64,000 nucleotides of DNA from Ancylobacter oerskovii (GCF_018390555.1 NZ_JAHBGB010000002.1:682001-746000); one strand, 5' to 3'; shown: positions 26,504-37,243, counted from the stretch's first letter. The notes: a model not told the origin generated them from the sequence alone. Translations and numbers: made by a program.

Positions 26504-27364
26504 ATGACACTGTCCCCGCTTCCGCGCCTGATGATCGAGCCGCTGGTGCGCGCCGCCTTCCTGGAGGATCTCGGCCGGGCCGGCGACATCACCACCGACG
26601 CGGTGATCCCCGCCGGTCTCGCCTTTTCGGCGGTGATCGGCAGCCGGCAGCCGGGGGTCGTCGCCGGCCTCGACGTCGCGGCGCTGGCCTTCGGGCTGAT
26701 CGACCCGACGCTGCGAGTGGAGATCCTGCGCGGCGACGGCACGGCGGTCGCGCCAGGCGACCCGGTGCTGAAAGTGGAGGGCAATGCCCGCGCCATCCTC
26801 ACCGGCGAGCGGGTGGCGCTGAACTTCGCCAGCCATCTCTCGGGCATCGCCACCGCGACCCACTCGCTGGTGAGCGTGGCGCGCGCGCATGGCAAGGCGC
26901 AGGTGGTGTGCACCCGCAAGACTACGCCGGGCCTGCGGGCGCTGGAGAAGCACGCGGTGAAGGCCGGCGGCGGCTCCAACCACCGCTTCGGCCTCGACGA
27001 CGCGGTGCTGATCAAGGACAACCACATCGCGGTGGCCGGCGGGGTGAGCGCCGCCATCGCCCGCGCCAAGGCGCATGCCGGCCACATGGTGAAGATCGAG
27101 GTGGAGGTCGACACGCTTCCCCAGCTCGACGCGGCGATGGCGGTCGGGGTCGACGCGGTGCTGCTCGACAACATGGACCCGGCGACGCTGGCGCAGGCGG
27201 TGCGGATCGTGAACGGGCGGGCCCTCACCGAGGCATCCGGGCGTATCAACCGAGAGACCATCGGGCCGGTGGCGGCGAGCGGGGTGGACCTGATCTCGGT
27301 CGGCTGGATCACCCATTCGGCGCCGGTGCTCGACCTGGGGCTCGACGCGCTGGAAGCCGCCTAG
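26504..27364 (+). CDS. nadC: Nicotinate-nucleotide pyrophosphorylase (quinolinate phosphoribosyltransferase)
   Basis: A 286-residue type II phosphoribosyltransferase making nicotinate mononucleotide from quinolinate and PRPP. Motifs are EDLGRAGDITTDAVIP, GERVALNFASHLSGIATAT, the active-site TRKTTPGLRALEKHAVKAGGGSNHR (given here in sections of the conserved block at residues ~138-162) and IKDNHI. Third gene of nadABC, 69 bases after nadB. Confidence 0.93.
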   Translation: MTLSPLPRLMIEPLVRAAFLEDLGRAGDITTDAVIPAGLAFSAVIGSRQPGVVAGLDVAALAFGLIDPTLRVEILRGDGTAVAPGDPVLKVEGNARAILTGERVALNFASHLSGIATATHSLVSVARAHGKAQVVCTRKTTPGLRALEKHAVKAGGGSNHRFGLDDAVLIKDNHIAVAGGVSAAIARAKAHAGHMVKIEVEVDTLPQLDAAMAVGVDAVLLDNMDPATLAQAVRIVNGRALTEASGRINRETIGPVAASGVDLISVGWITHSAPVLDLGLDALEAA

Positions 27365-27555
27365 CGGCAGGATTTCCGCAGCATCTGCCGGGCGGGGCTA
27401 TGCCGTCCGCCGCCCGGCGGGCGGACGTGCCGTGCGGTCGGCGACGGGTGCTCTCCGCCTTTCGCAGGGGGTAGCGGAGAACGGATTGTCGCACCCTTGC
27501 CCTTGAAACGGGCATGCTTTTGTGCGATGCATATAGGGGTCTGCTAATGGCCATG

Positions 27556-27785
27556 CGGGAGAGATCGACCCTCCCGAAATGGATGCGTGCCGGCGCCGAC
27601 GGAGCAACCCCCCAGGAAACTCTCAGGCAAAAGGACCGCATGGTCAGGACAATCTGGAGAGAGGTGCCGGCGCACGGCTGAACTCGCGCCAGGCATCCAC
27701 CGAAGGGGAAGCCCGGGAAGGCGACGGTTCGTCCGTCCATCTCGGGGCGAGCTCTCAGGTATCCGCGACAGATTGGGGACAGCCG
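27556..27785 (+). promoter_or_regulatory. Tandem glycine riboswitch
   Basis: Two consecutive glycine aptamers. Aptamer 1 (about 27556-27662) has CGGGAGAG, GCCGACGGAGCAA, GGAAACTCTCAGGCAAAAGG, ACCGC and CTGGAGAG. Aptamer 2 (about 27663-27785) has CACCGAAGGGGAAGCC, GGAAGGCGACGG, GCTCTCAGGTATCCGCGACA and GATTGGGGACAG. These are the family's core binding-bulge sequences in order. Cooperative glycine binding is known for such tandems. The gene downstream is dadA rather than the usual gcvTHP, so glycine probably induces amino-acid oxidation. Confidence 0.92.
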
Positions 27786-27814
27786 GCCGGAACGCCCCGC
27801 GAGGGGGACCGGCC
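27785..27814 (+). promoter_or_regulatory. Hairpin after the riboswitch, likely expression platform
   Basis: GGCCGG at 27785-27790 pairs with CCGGCC at 27809-27814, enclosing CCCC-GCGA-GGGG, a stem capped by a GNRA tetraloop. No uridine tract follows, so it does not look like an intrinsic terminator. It ends about 15 bases before the GGGAGAG ribosome binding site of dadA, hence a translational or structural role is more likely. Confidence 0.45.
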
Positions 27815-27842
27815 TTGTGGTCCTCAAGCGCGGGAGAGCCCC

Positions 27843-29141
27843 ATGCGCAGCTTCGCCGTCATCGGCGCCGGCATCACCGGCATCACCACCGCCTATGCCC
27901 TGATCAGGAAGGGCTACGACGTCACCGTCATCGACCGCCAGCGATACCCGGCGATGGAGACTTCCTTCGCCAATGGCGGCCAGCTCTCGGCCTCCAATGC
28001 CGAGGTATGGAACTCCTTCGCGACCGTGCTCAAGGGCATCAAATGGATGCTCACCCCGGACGCGCCGCTGCTGATGAACCCCAAGCCCTCCTGGCACAAA
28101 TACAGCTGGATGGCGGAGTTCCTCGCCAACATCCCGAACTACCGCGCCAATACGGTGGAGACCACCCGGCTCGCCATCGCCTCGCGCAACTACATGTTCG
28201 AGATCGCCGAGCGCGAGAAGATCGAGTTCAACCTCGAGAAGCGCGGCATCCTGCACATCTACCGCGACAAGGCGAGCTTCGAGGGTGCCGGCCGCGTCAG
28301 CCAGATGTATGCCGAGGGCGGGCTCGCCCGCCGCGCGGTGACGCCGGACGAGATGCGCGCGATCGAGCCGACGCTGCACGGCGACTATTATGGCGGCTAC
28401 TTCACCGACTCCGATTCCACCGGCGACATCCACAAATTCACCCGCGGCCTCGCCGATGTGTGCAAGCGGCTGGGCGTTACCTTCATCAACGAGGCGACCG
28501 TCGAGGGCGTGACCCACACCGGCAAGGGCGCCGGGGGCACCGGGATCGACATCGCCTTCTCGGTCGCCGCGCCCGACGAGAGCGGCCTCGTCGCGCATGA
28601 GACCCGCTCCTTCGACGGTGTGGTGGTGTGCGCCGGCGTCGGCTCGCGCGACCTCGCCGCCAAGCTCGGCGACCGGGTGAACATCTATCCGGTGAAGGGC
28701 TATTCGATCACCGTGATGCTCGACGACGAGAAGAGCCAGAACGGCGCGCCCTGGGTGAGCCTGCTCGACGACAAGACCAAGATCGTCACCTCGCGCCTCG
28801 GCAAGGACCGCTTCCGCGTCGCCGGCACCGCCGAGTTCAACGGCGAGAACCGCGACATCCGCAACGACCGGGTGAAGCCGCTGATCGACTGGACGCGCCG
28901 GCTGTTCCCGGACGTCAACACCAGCCGCGTGGTGCCGTGGGCGGGCCTGCGGCCGATGCTGCCGAGCATGATGCCGCGCGTCGGCGCCGGCAAGCTGCCG
29001 GGCGTGTTCTACAACACCGGCCACGGCCATCTCGGCTGGACGCTCTCCGCCGTCACCGCCCACATGGTGGGCGAGAAGATCGCCGCCGCCCTGCCGGTGG
29101 AGGCGCCGCTCGCCGCTTCCTACGCCATCGCGGCGGAATGA
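27843..29141 (+). CDS. dadA: D-amino acid dehydrogenase (DadA-type FAD oxidoreductase)
   Basis: A 432-residue membrane-associated flavoenzyme: FAD motif VIGAGITGITTAYALIRKGY, then FANGGQLSASNAEVW, GILHIYRD, DGVVVCAGVGSR, and the C-terminal GLRPMLPSMMPRVG and NTGHGHLGWTLSA, all DadA hallmarks. It deaminates D-amino acids (classically D-alanine) and passes electrons to the respiratory chain. The ATG at 27843 has GGGAGAG; the frame is open through the riboswitch but that part is RNA. Glycine control suggests glycine or alanine turnover. No alanine racemase is adjacent. Confidence 0.88.
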   Translation: MRSFAVIGAGITGITTAYALIRKGYDVTVIDRQRYPAMETSFANGGQLSASNAEVWNSFATVLKGIKWMLTPDAPLLMNPKPSWHKYSWMAEFLANIPNYRANTVETTRLAIASRNYMFEIAEREKIEFNLEKRGILHIYRDKASFEGAGRVSQMYAEGGLARRAVTPDEMRAIEPTLHGDYYGGYFTDSDSTGDIHKFTRGLADVCKRLGVTFINEATVEGVTHTGKGAGGTGIDIAFSVAAPDESGLVAHETRSFDGVVVCAGVGSRDLAAKLGDRVNIYPVKGYSITVMLDDEKSQNGAPWVSLLDDKTKIVTSRLGKDRFRVAGTAEFNGENRDIRNDRVKPLIDWTRRLFPDVNTSRVVPWAGLRPMLPSMMPRVGAGKLPGVFYNTGHGHLGWTLSAVTAHMVGEKIAAALPVEAPLAASYAIAAE

Positions 29142-29191
29142 GGCGGAACGGATAGCCGCGCGGACAGACCCCCGCCGCGCGGCGAAGCGCG

Positions 29192-29224
29192 AAATGCCCG
29201 GCCCCGCGCCGGGCATTTTCGTTT
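29192..29224. terminator. Bidirectional intrinsic terminator between dadA and copA
   Basis: AAATGCCCGG at 29192-29201 pairs perfectly with CCGGGCATTT at 29209-29218 across a 7-base loop, followed by TCGTTT on the plus strand. It lies between the convergent 3' ends of dadA and the copper ATPase gene. Confidence 0.7.
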
Positions 29225-29235
29225 CGGGGCGGGCG

Positions 29236-31797
29236 TCACAGCCGCGCCGCCCGCAGCCGCAGCGCATTGGCGATGACGCTCACCGAGGAGAGCGACATGG
29301 CGAGCGCCGCCACCATCGGCGACAACAGGATGCCGAAGATCGGGTAGAGCACGCCCGCCGCGATGGGCACGCCGCCGGCATTGTAGACGAAGGCGAAGAA
29401 CAGGTTCTGCCGGATGTTCGCCATGGTGGCCGCCGACAGCCGGCGGGCGCGCACGATGCCCATCAGGTCGCCCTTGAGCAGCGTCACCCCGGCGCTCTCG
29501 ATGGCCACATCCGTGCCGTGGCCCATGGCGATGCCGACATCGGCCGCCGCCAGCGCCGGGGCGTCGTTCACCCCGTCGCCGGCCATGGCGACGACGCGGC
29601 CCTGCTTCTTCAGCCGCGCGACGACATCGGCCTTGTCCTCCGGCGAGACTTCGGCCTCCACCTCGGCAATGCCGAGCCGCCTGGCCACCGCCTCCGCCGT
29701 GGTGCGGTTGTCGCCGGTGAGCATGACGACATGCACGCCATCGGCCGCGAGCGCCTTCAGCGCCTCGGGGGTGGTGTCCTTCACCTTGTCGGCGATGGCG
29801 AGGATGGCGGCCGGCTTGCCGTTCACCGCCAGATAGATGGCGCTGGCGCCATCCTTGCGCAGCGCGTCGGCGCGGGCCTCGAGCGGTGACACGTCGATGC
29901 CGAGGTCCTTCAGGAAACCGGCGGAGCCGATCATCACCCGCTTGCCCTCGACCATGCCATAGGCGCCCTTGCCGACCGGCGAATCGAAGCCGCGCACCTT
30001 GGGCAGGTCGAGGCCGCGCGCCTTGGCCGCCTCGAGAATCGCATGCGCTAGCGGATGCTCGGACGGTGCCTCGACGGCGGCGGCGAGGCGCAGCGCGCCG
30101 GCCTCGTCGAAGCCATCGGCCGGCTCCAGTGCGACGAGGCTGGGCTTGCCTTCGGTCAGCGTGCCGGTCTTGTCGACGACGAGGGTATCGACGGCGGCGA
30201 GACGCTCCAGCGCCTCGGCGTTCTTGATCAGCACGCCCATCTGCGCGCCGCGCCCCACCCCGACCATGATCGACATCGGCGTCGCCAGCCCGAGCGCGCA
30301 GGGGCAGGCGATGATCAGCACCGCCACCGCGGCGATGAGGCCATGGGCGAATTTCGGGTCCGGCCCGAACAGCGCCCAGGCGGCGAAGGCGACGAGCGCG
30401 CAGGCGACCACCAGCGGCACGAACCAGCCGGCGACACGGTCGGCAAGCCGCTGGATCGGCGCTCGCGAGCGCTGCGCCTCGGCCACCATCTGCACGATGC
30501 GCGACAGCATGGTGTCGCGGCCGACCTTCTGCGCGACCATGACGAGGCCGCCGGAGCGGTTCAGCGTGCCGCCGATCAGCCTGTCGCCGACCTCCTTGGT
30601 GACCGGCATGGATTCGCCGGTGACGAGGCTCTCGTCGAGCGCCGAGCGGCCCTCCTCCACCGTGCCGTCGACCGGCACCTTCTCGCCGGGGCGCACGCGC
30701 AGCTTGTCGCCGACCGCGATGGCGTCGAGCGACACCTCTTCTTCCGAGCCGTCCGGGTTCAGGCGACGGGCGGTCTTGGGCGCGAGGTCGAGCAGCGCCT
30801 TGAGCGCGCCGGAGGTCTGCTCGCGGGCGCGCAATTCCAGCACCTGGCCGAGCAGCACCAGCACGGTGATGACGGCGGCGGCCTCGAAATACACCGCCAC
30901 CGTGCCGTCCGCCGCGCGGAAGGCGGCCGGGAACAGGCCGGGGGCCAGCACCGCGACGAGGCTGTAGAGATAGGCGACGCCGGTGCCGAGCGCGATCAGC
31001 GTGAACATGTTGAGATGGCGCGAGACCAGAGACTCCCAGCCGCGCTGGAAGAACGGCCAGCCCGCCCACAGCACCACCGGGGTGGCGAGCACCAGCTGGA
31101 TCCAGCTCGAGGTTTCCGGCGGCACGAGATGATGCAGCGCCGGCACCAGATGGCTGCCCATCTCCAGCGCGAACACCGGCAGCGTCAGCACGAGGCCGAT
31201 CCAGAAGCGCCTGACCATGTCGATCAGCTCGTGGTTCGGGCCGTCGTCGAGGCTGACCAGCACCGGCTCCAGCGCCATGCCGCAGATCGGGCAGGAGCCG
31301 GGGCCGATCTGGCGGATCTCCGGGTGCATCGGGCAGGTATATTCCGTGCCCTCCGGCACCGGCTCCGCCGGCGCCTTGTCGCCGAGATACCTGTCCGGGT
31401 TGGCGATGAACTTCGTGCGGCAGCCCGCCGAGCAGAAATAATAGGTGAGGCCGTTATGGTCGGCCTTCAGCGTCGCGGTGTGCGGATCGACATCCATGCC
31501 GCAGACCGGGTCCTTGGCCATGTGCGACCCGCCGGCCGGCGCGGGATGGTGATGGGCATGTGCAGGCCCGTGAGCGTGCGAATGAGCGGGCGCGGCGGCG
31601 TGGCCGTGCTCATGATGAGGCCCGCCGCAGCAGGAGGCGCCGGGCGCCTCGGCCGCCGCCTTCGGCGCGGGATCATGGGCATCTCCGCCGCAGCAGGAAG
31701 AAGCCTCCTCCTTCGGCGCGGCATGGGAATGGCCGCCGCAGCACGATTTTCCCTCATCCTGCGAAGGGGCCGCCGGATCGTGGTCGTTTTGCGCCAT
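29236..31797 (-). CDS. copA: Copper-translocating P1B-type ATPase with YHS and heavy-metal-binding domains
   Basis: An 853-residue exporter. The first ~95 residues are His-rich with three CCGG motifs. A YHS domain ([10 protein letters not shown]...YYFCSAGC) and a CPMHPE...CPICGM zinc-ribbon-like domain follow in place of the usual HMA domains. The ATPase core then shows TGES, the CPC membrane motif ([11 protein letters not shown]), DKTGTLTEG with the phosphorylated Asp, the SEHPL nucleotide site and [21 protein letters not shown] precedes ATG 31797; the frame's upstream codons overlap operator DNA. Divergent from csoR, so Cu(I) export under CsoR control is likely. Confidence 0.92.
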   Translation of the reverse strand: MAQNDHDPAAPSQDEGKSCCGGHSHAAPKEEASSCCGGDAHDPAPKAAAEAPGASCCGGPHHEHGHAAAPAHSHAHGPAHAHHHPAPAGGSHMAKDPVCGMDVDPHTATLKADHNGLTYYFCSAGCRTKFIANPDRYLGDKAPAEPVPEGTEYTCPMHPEIRQIGPGSCPICGMALEPVLVSLDDGPNHELIDMVRRFWIGLVLTLPVFALEMGSHLVPALHHLVPPETSSWIQLVLATPVVLWAGWPFFQRGWESLVSRHLNMFTLIALGTGVAYLYSLVAVLAPGLFPAAFRAADGTVAVYFEAAAVITVLVLLGQVLELRAREQTSGALKALLDLAPKTARRLNPDGSEEEVSLDAIAVGDKLRVRPGEKVPVDGTVEEGRSALDESLVTGESMPVTKEVGDRLIGGTLNRSGGLVMVAQKVGRDTMLSRIVQMVAEAQRSRAPIQRLADRVAGWFVPLVVACALVAFAAWALFGPDPKFAHGLIAAVAVLIIACPCALGLATPMSIMVGVGRGAQMGVLIKNAEALERLAAVDTLVVDKTGTLTEGKPSLVALEPADGFDEAGALRLAAAVEAPSEHPLAHAILEAAKARGLDLPKVRGFDSPVGKGAYGMVEGKRVMIGSAGFLKDLGIDVSPLEARADALRKDGASAIYLAVNGKPAAILAIADKVKDTTPEALKALAADGVHVVMLTGDNRTTAEAVARRLGIAEVEAEVSPEDKADVVARLKKQGRVVAMAGDGVNDAPALAAADVGIAMGHGTDVAIESAGVTLLKGDLMGIVRARRLSAATMANIRQNLFFAFVYNAGGVPIAAGVLYPIFGILLSPMVAALAMSLSSVSVIANALRLRAARL

Positions 31798-31809
31798 GCC
31801 TTCCTCCTC

Positions 31810-31826
31810 ATACCCCACCCGGGTAT
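31810..31826. promoter_or_regulatory. CsoR-type operator near copA
   Basis: ATACCCCACCCGGGTAT, a G/C-tract palindrome of the CsoR class, lies about 12 bases upstream of the copA ribosome binding site region in the divergent intergenic gap. Confidence 0.6.
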
Positions 31827-31840
31827 CCATGACTTGCGAT

Positions 31841-31861
31841 ATATACCCTGTGGGGGTATAT
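31841..31861. promoter_or_regulatory. CsoR-type operator overlapping the csoR start
   Basis: ATATACCC-TGTGG-GGGTATAT is a near-perfect inverted repeat matching the TATACCC/GGGTATA halves of copper-responsive CsoR boxes. It overlaps the first ATG of csoR, giving a simple means of autorepression and of co-control of divergent copA. Confidence 0.7.
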
Positions 31862-32144
31862 GACAAGCATGCAGAACGATACGCGCTCCTCCTGTCTGAA
31901 ACGCCTCAGCCGCATAGAAGGCCAGGTGCGGGGCATCTCCCGCATGGTCGAGGACAACCGCTATTGCATCGACATCGTCACGCAGGTGGCGGCGGTGCGG
32001 GCGGCGCTGAAGCGGGTGGAGGAAGAGGTGCTGCGCGACCATGTCGCGCATTGCGTGGAGCACGCTATTGCCTCCGGCGATCCCGACGAGCAGCGCAGGA
32101 AGATCACCGAGCTGGTGGAGACGCTGGGCAAGGTGAACGGCTAG
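31860..32144 (+). CDS. csoR: Copper-sensing transcriptional repressor (CsoR/RcnR family)
   Basis: A 94-residue all-helical repressor. The Cu(I) ligand triad of CsoR is present as Cys36 (NRYCIDI), His61 and Cys65 (DHVAHC), and the N-terminal [14 protein letters not shown] is the DNA-contact segment. The first ATG lies inside the operator with GGGGG just upstream; a second in-frame ATG at 31869 lacks a ribosome binding site. Apo-CsoR would repress copA and itself; Cu(I) releases it. Confidence 0.92.
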   Translation: MTSMQNDTRSSCLKRLSRIEGQVRGISRMVEDNRYCIDIVTQVAAVRAALKRVEEEVLRDHVAHCVEHAIASGDPDEQRRKITELVETLGKVNG

Positions 32145-32574
32145 CGGGGGTTCCGCACCGGTTGTCCGCGTGGCGGCGGCGACCATAGGATGCGACGTCA
32201 TGGCCGGAGGTGATCCGGCCATCCACGCGGCATTGACCGGCGCATCCGGTCCAAGACGTGGATGCCCGGGACAAGCCCGGGCATGACGGACTGCCGGTTG
32301 GACGGTTTGACGGGTTGGATGGACCGCCGGTCGGATGGACTGCCGGATTGACGGACGGCTGGATTGGCGGCTGGACGGCGGGGCGGCGGGGCGGCGCCCC
32401 GTCTTCGCTCCACCGGCACGCCCTCATCCTGAGGTGCGAGCGTAAGCGAGCCTCGAAGGATGTTCGGTGAAGCGCGCCCGGACGAGCATCCTTCGAGACC
32501 CGGCTGACGCCGGGCACCTCAGGATGAGGGCGTGCTTGCCGGGCGGACGTACCAAGATGCGGAAGAATGCCGCC
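32145..32574. repeat. Intergenic repeats: REP-like element, minisatellite and long palindrome
   Basis: No gene is supported. 32198-32286 is the GTCATGGCCGGA...GGGCATGACGG element. 32290-32395 is an imperfect minisatellite of GGATGGAC / TTGACGG / GGCTGGA words with no clear unit. 32421-32531 is the CCTCATCCTGAGGTGCGAGC...CACCTCAGGATGAGG palindrome family. Confidence 0.75.
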
Positions 32575-33837
32575 TCAGGGCGCCGTCAGCCCCAGCGAGG
32601 CGACGTAGCCGCGGTTGATCGTGGTGTTGGCGAAGCGGGCGTTCTCCAGATATTCCCGCAGCGTCGCCACCACCTGCTCGCGCGGCGGCTTCGGCATCGA
32701 CGCCCATTCCGACCGCGGCGCCGAGCCGAATGCGGCGATGGCGTTCCAGCCCTCCGGCAGGGTGATCGACGACACCGTCGAGCGGGAATCGAGGTTCTTG
32801 TAGGTCCAGAAGCTCCAGCCGATGCCGAACTTCTCGTTCATCGCCCGGTATTTGGCGTTCCATTCGTCGGTGAGCTCGCCGGTCTCGCCGAGGAAGATCG
32901 GCACGCCCCAGCGATGGGCGAAATTGACGTAGTCCTGCACCTCGCGCCGCTCCGGGCTGGCCCAGAACTTGTGGTAGGTGTAGCCGACATTCGAAGCGAA
33001 GGGCGGGCCGAACACGTTGAAATTGGTGCTCCACTGCGCGGCGGCGAGGATCACCGGGTGGTTGGGATCGACCTTGCGGATCGCCGCGGTGATCTCGGCA
33101 TAGAGCGGCTCCAGCCGCGGATTGAGATAATCCATGTCGTGATAGGGCGAGATCGGCTCGTTGAGCAGGTCATAGGCCAGCACCGCCGTCTCGTCCCGGT
33201 ACCGCGCGGCGATGGCCGTCCACAGCGCAAGGGTGCGACGCTTGAACTCCGGCACATAGAAGGTCAGCGGATAGCCGACGCCGTCATCGTGGTTCACCCC
33301 GGTCTGGCCGCCGGGCGCGGCATGGATGTCGAGGATGAGCTTGATGTCATGCGCCCTCGCCCAGCCGACCGCGCGATCGATCAGCGCCCAGCCCTCGCCG
33401 TTCGGATCGACCTTCGAGGGATCGGCCGGATCCATGAAGAACTTCCAGTGCAGCGGCACCCGCGCGGTGGTGAAGCCGGCCGCCTGCAGGAAGGCGAGGT
33501 CCTCCTCGCGGATATAGACGTCGCGGAACGCCTTCCAGAATGTCGCCGCCTCCTCCGGCCCGGCGAGATAGGCGATCACGTCCTCGATCTCGCGCGGCGA
33601 GCGCTGGACCTTGAACTTGAACATGTAGCCTTCCGGCAGCAGCCAGTTACCGAAGCTCATGCCCTTGATGGGGAACGTCGAGCCGTCCGGCTTCACGAAG
33701 CGCGGGCCCTCGGCGCGGACGAAGCCCGGGGAGGGAGGCGGCGCGGAACCGGCCTCCTGCTGGGCGACGGCCGGCGCGGCGAGAGCGAGGAAAGCGGCGA
33801 GGAGAGCCGGGAGGAGGCCTGCGGGGCGAGCGATCAT
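32575..33837 (-). CDS. Secreted glycoside hydrolase family 5 (cellulase-type)
   Basis: A 420-residue protein with an N-terminal signal peptide (hydrophobic stretch to about residue 25, AVAQQ) and a GH5 TIM barrel. Catalytic glutamates are Glu227 in YDLLNEP (acid/base) and Glu318 in FLGETGE (nucleophile); ILDIHAAPGGQ and GYTYHKFW are also family motifs. It would cleave a beta-glucan or beta-mannan outside the cytoplasm. Divergent from the GntP permease gene, with an exported GH1 further on, suggesting a small saccharide locus. No carbohydrate-binding module is visible. Confidence 0.85.
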   Translation of the reverse strand: MIARPAGLLPALLAAFLALAAPAVAQQEAGSAPPPSPGFVRAEGPRFVKPDGSTFPIKGMSFGNWLLPEGYMFKFKVQRSPREIEDVIAYLAGPEEAATFWKAFRDVYIREEDLAFLQAAGFTTARVPLHWKFFMDPADPSKVDPNGEGWALIDRAVGWARAHDIKLILDIHAAPGGQTGVNHDDGVGYPLTFYVPEFKRRTLALWTAIAARYRDETAVLAYDLLNEPISPYHDMDYLNPRLEPLYAEITAAIRKVDPNHPVILAAAQWSTNFNVFGPPFASNVGYTYHKFWASPERREVQDYVNFAHRWGVPIFLGETGELTDEWNAKYRAMNEKFGIGWSFWTYKNLDSRSTVSSITLPEGWNAIAAFGSAPRSEWASMPKPPREQVVATLREYLENARFANTTINRGYVASLGLTAP

Positions 33838-34015
33838 GGCCGGCAGGCTAGCGCATGTCGCCGGCGCGGGAAATCACCGCGATGCCGGCCTGGTGCGATG
33901 CGAGGGGCGGGGTGACAGCGCCCCCTCGCTCGGGCTAACCATGGCCGACACCGTTTTTTCCCGCCGCCTTTTTCATCCCCGCCGCGCTGGCGCAACATCA
34001 CGGCTTCTCCCGTCC

Positions 34016-35347
34016 ATGTCGCTTTACCAGGCCGCCTTCTTCGTCCTCGCCGTCGTCCTCGTCCTTCTCGTCACCGCCCGCGGCAGGGTGCTGCCCCTGC
34101 TGGCGCTGCTCGTCGGCGCCGCCGGCTTTGGCTACGCGGCGGGCATGTCGACCAGCCATTTCACCAAGGCGTTCGGGCTCGGCTTCGCGCAGAGCGTGAA
34201 CGGGCTCGGCCTCACCGTGCTGGCGGCGGCGTTCCTCGCCGCCATCGCCGATGCCGCCGGCGCCACCGCGTGGCTGCGGGAGAAGGCGCGCGGCTGGCGC
34301 ACCCGCTCGGCGCCGCTGGCGGCGCTCGGCCTCGTCTCCGGCGTCGCCTCGACGCCGGCCGCCGCCTTCGCGGTGCTCACCCCGCTCACGCGCGCCATCG
34401 GCGGCGGGGCGCCGCGCGCCGCGACGACGCTCGGCCTTTCGCTCTCCGGCGCGCACGGCCTGCTGATCCCGGCGCCGGTGATGCTGGCCAGCGTCACCAT
34501 CCTCGCCGCCGACTGGACGCTCGCCCTCGCCTATGGCCTGCCGGTGGCGGTGCTCGTCACCCTTATCGGCCTCGGCTACGCCCGCGCCACCGCCTCCGGC
34601 CGGCCGCTGGACGCCGATGCCAGCGCGGCGATGGACGGCGACAGCCTGCACGCGCCGCGGCGGGCGGCGCTGGCGCTGGTGCTGGTGAGCATCGGACTGA
34701 TCGCGCTGCTGATCACCCAGTCGCTCGGCGACATCGCCTCCGAGCCGCTGGGCGGCGGCTCCAACCGCGAATTCCTGCTGGCGCTCGGCCGGCCGCCGGT
34801 GCTGCTGCTGGCCGGCGTGGCGCTGATGCTGCTGCTGAGCTGGCACCGCGAGGAAGGCGCGCTCGGCGAACGGGGCTGGGTGGGGCGCGGCCTCGCCTCG
34901 GCGGCCGGGCTGATCCTGCTGATCGGCGTCGCCGGCGGCCTCGCCAAGATGGCGCAGGAAACCGGCATGGCGGAGATGAACGCCGAGCGGCTGCTGGGCT
35001 GCCGCCCCGCCGGCGCGCTGGCGCTGCTGCTGCCCTTCGCCGTGGCGGCGGCGATGAAGACGCTGCAAGGCTCGTCGCTGGTCGCCGCCATCACCGCGGC
35101 CGGCATGATGATGGAGCTGGTCGCGCCGCTCGGCCTCGACGATCCAGCCGGGCGGACGCTCGCCGCGCTGGCCATCGGCGCCGGCGCGATGACGGTCTCC
35201 CACCTCAATGACGGGCTGTTCTGGCTGGTGGCGCAGGCCGGCCGCCTGTCGCCCGCATCGGCGGTGGCGCGCTTCTCGCTGGGAACCGCGATCCAGGGCG
35301 GCGTGGCGCTCGCTGCCCTCATCTTGCTGCGTTTGGCCGCTAGCTGA
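34016..35347 (+). CDS. GntP family permease (gluconate-type H+ symporter)
   Basis: This 443-residue inner-membrane carrier has about twelve hydrophobic segments. GntP marks include FGLGFAQSVNGLGLTVLAAAF, GLSLSGAHGLLIPAPVMLA, LQGSSLVAAITAAGMM and AIGAGAMTVSHLNDGLFWL. It probably imports gluconate or a similar sugar acid. ATG 34016 was chosen as the start matching the family; the frame is open upstream over the divergent GH5 gene. It ends 23 bases before the GH1 gene. Confidence 0.85.
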   Translation: MSLYQAAFFVLAVVLVLLVTARGRVLPLLALLVGAAGFGYAAGMSTSHFTKAFGLGFAQSVNGLGLTVLAAAFLAAIADAAGATAWLREKARGWRTRSAPLAALGLVSGVASTPAAAFAVLTPLTRAIGGGAPRAATTLGLSLSGAHGLLIPAPVMLASVTILAADWTLALAYGLPVAVLVTLIGLGYARATASGRPLDADASAAMDGDSLHAPRRAALALVLVSIGLIALLITQSLGDIASEPLGGGSNREFLLALGRPPVLLLAGVALMLLLSWHREEGALGERGWVGRGLASAAGLILLIGVAGGLAKMAQETGMAEMNAERLLGCRPAGALALLLPFAVAAAMKTLQGSSLVAAITAAGMMMELVAPLGLDDPAGRTLAALAIGAGAMTVSHLNDGLFWLVAQAGRLSPASAVARFSLGTAIQGGVALAALILLRLAAS

Positions 35348-35370
35348 ACCGTTCGGGGGGAGACGCTTCC

Positions 35371-36825
<1,455 letters not shown>

Positions 36826-36862
36826 GCCTTCCCGAGGCGGGCGATGGCCCCGCCGACATGCA

Positions 36863-36888
36863 ACCGACACATATGTCGGTCAATTGAC
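36863..36888. promoter_or_regulatory. Two adjacent palindromes upstream of the ACP gene
   Basis: ACCGACA-CATA-TGTCGGT (36863-36880) is a perfect 7-base inverted repeat, followed directly by the perfect palindrome GTCAATTGAC (36879-36888). They lie 86-111 bases before the ACP start and are candidate regulator sites. No terminator-like T-run follows. Confidence 0.4.
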
Positions 36889-36973
36889 GCCTATTGCTCG
36901 AACCGTCCAACTTCGTGCTACCTAGATTGTCCCGAGCCCGCGCCCCGCGCGGCGTCACAGACCGAGCCAAGGC

Positions 36974-37243
36974 ATGCGTACAGACGACCCCGCCGTCGCC
37001 GAAATCGTCGATTTCATCTCTGCCGAGGTGGGAGTCGATTCGTCCCTGCTCACCCCGGACACGCCGGTATCGGAGCTCGGCATCTCCTCGCTCGACCTCA
37101 TCGAGACGATCTTCAAGCTCGAGGGCCGCTTCGGCATCGAGATCCCCAATGACGGCCCGCTCAACGGCACCGACGTCACCGTCGGCGCGCTGGCCGACCA
37201 TGTCGCGGCGCTGATCCACGCCAAGCAGGCCGGCAACGCCTGA
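36974..37243 (+). CDS. Acyl carrier protein (specialised, NodF-like position)
   Basis: An 89-residue ACP. The phosphopantetheine attachment site is Ser39 in ELGISSLDLIE, where the usual DSL reads SSL; the acidic helix II (DLIETIFKLEGRFGIEIP) is typical. It is not in the usual fabD-fabG-acpP-fabF context but paired one-base-overlapping (TGATG) with a ketosynthase, as in nodFE. The pair probably builds a special acyl chain; the product is unknown. Confidence 0.85.
   Translation: MRTDDPAVAEIVDFISAEVGVDSSLLTPDTPVSELGISSLDLIETIFKLEGRFGIEIPNDGPLNGTDVTVGALADHVAALIHAKQAGNA

Noticed and set aside
27579..27842. N-terminal extension of dadA through the riboswitch
   Set aside because: The sequence is explained by two glycine aptamers, and a strong ribosome binding site and FAD motif begin at 27843.
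32288..32400. CRISPR-like repeat array
   Set aside because: The GGATGGAC-type words are short, irregular and lack constant repeats or unique spacers.
36974..37243. Housekeeping AcpP
   Set aside because: It is not in a fab cluster, its attachment motif is SSL rather than DSL, and it is coupled to a NodE-like ketosynthase.
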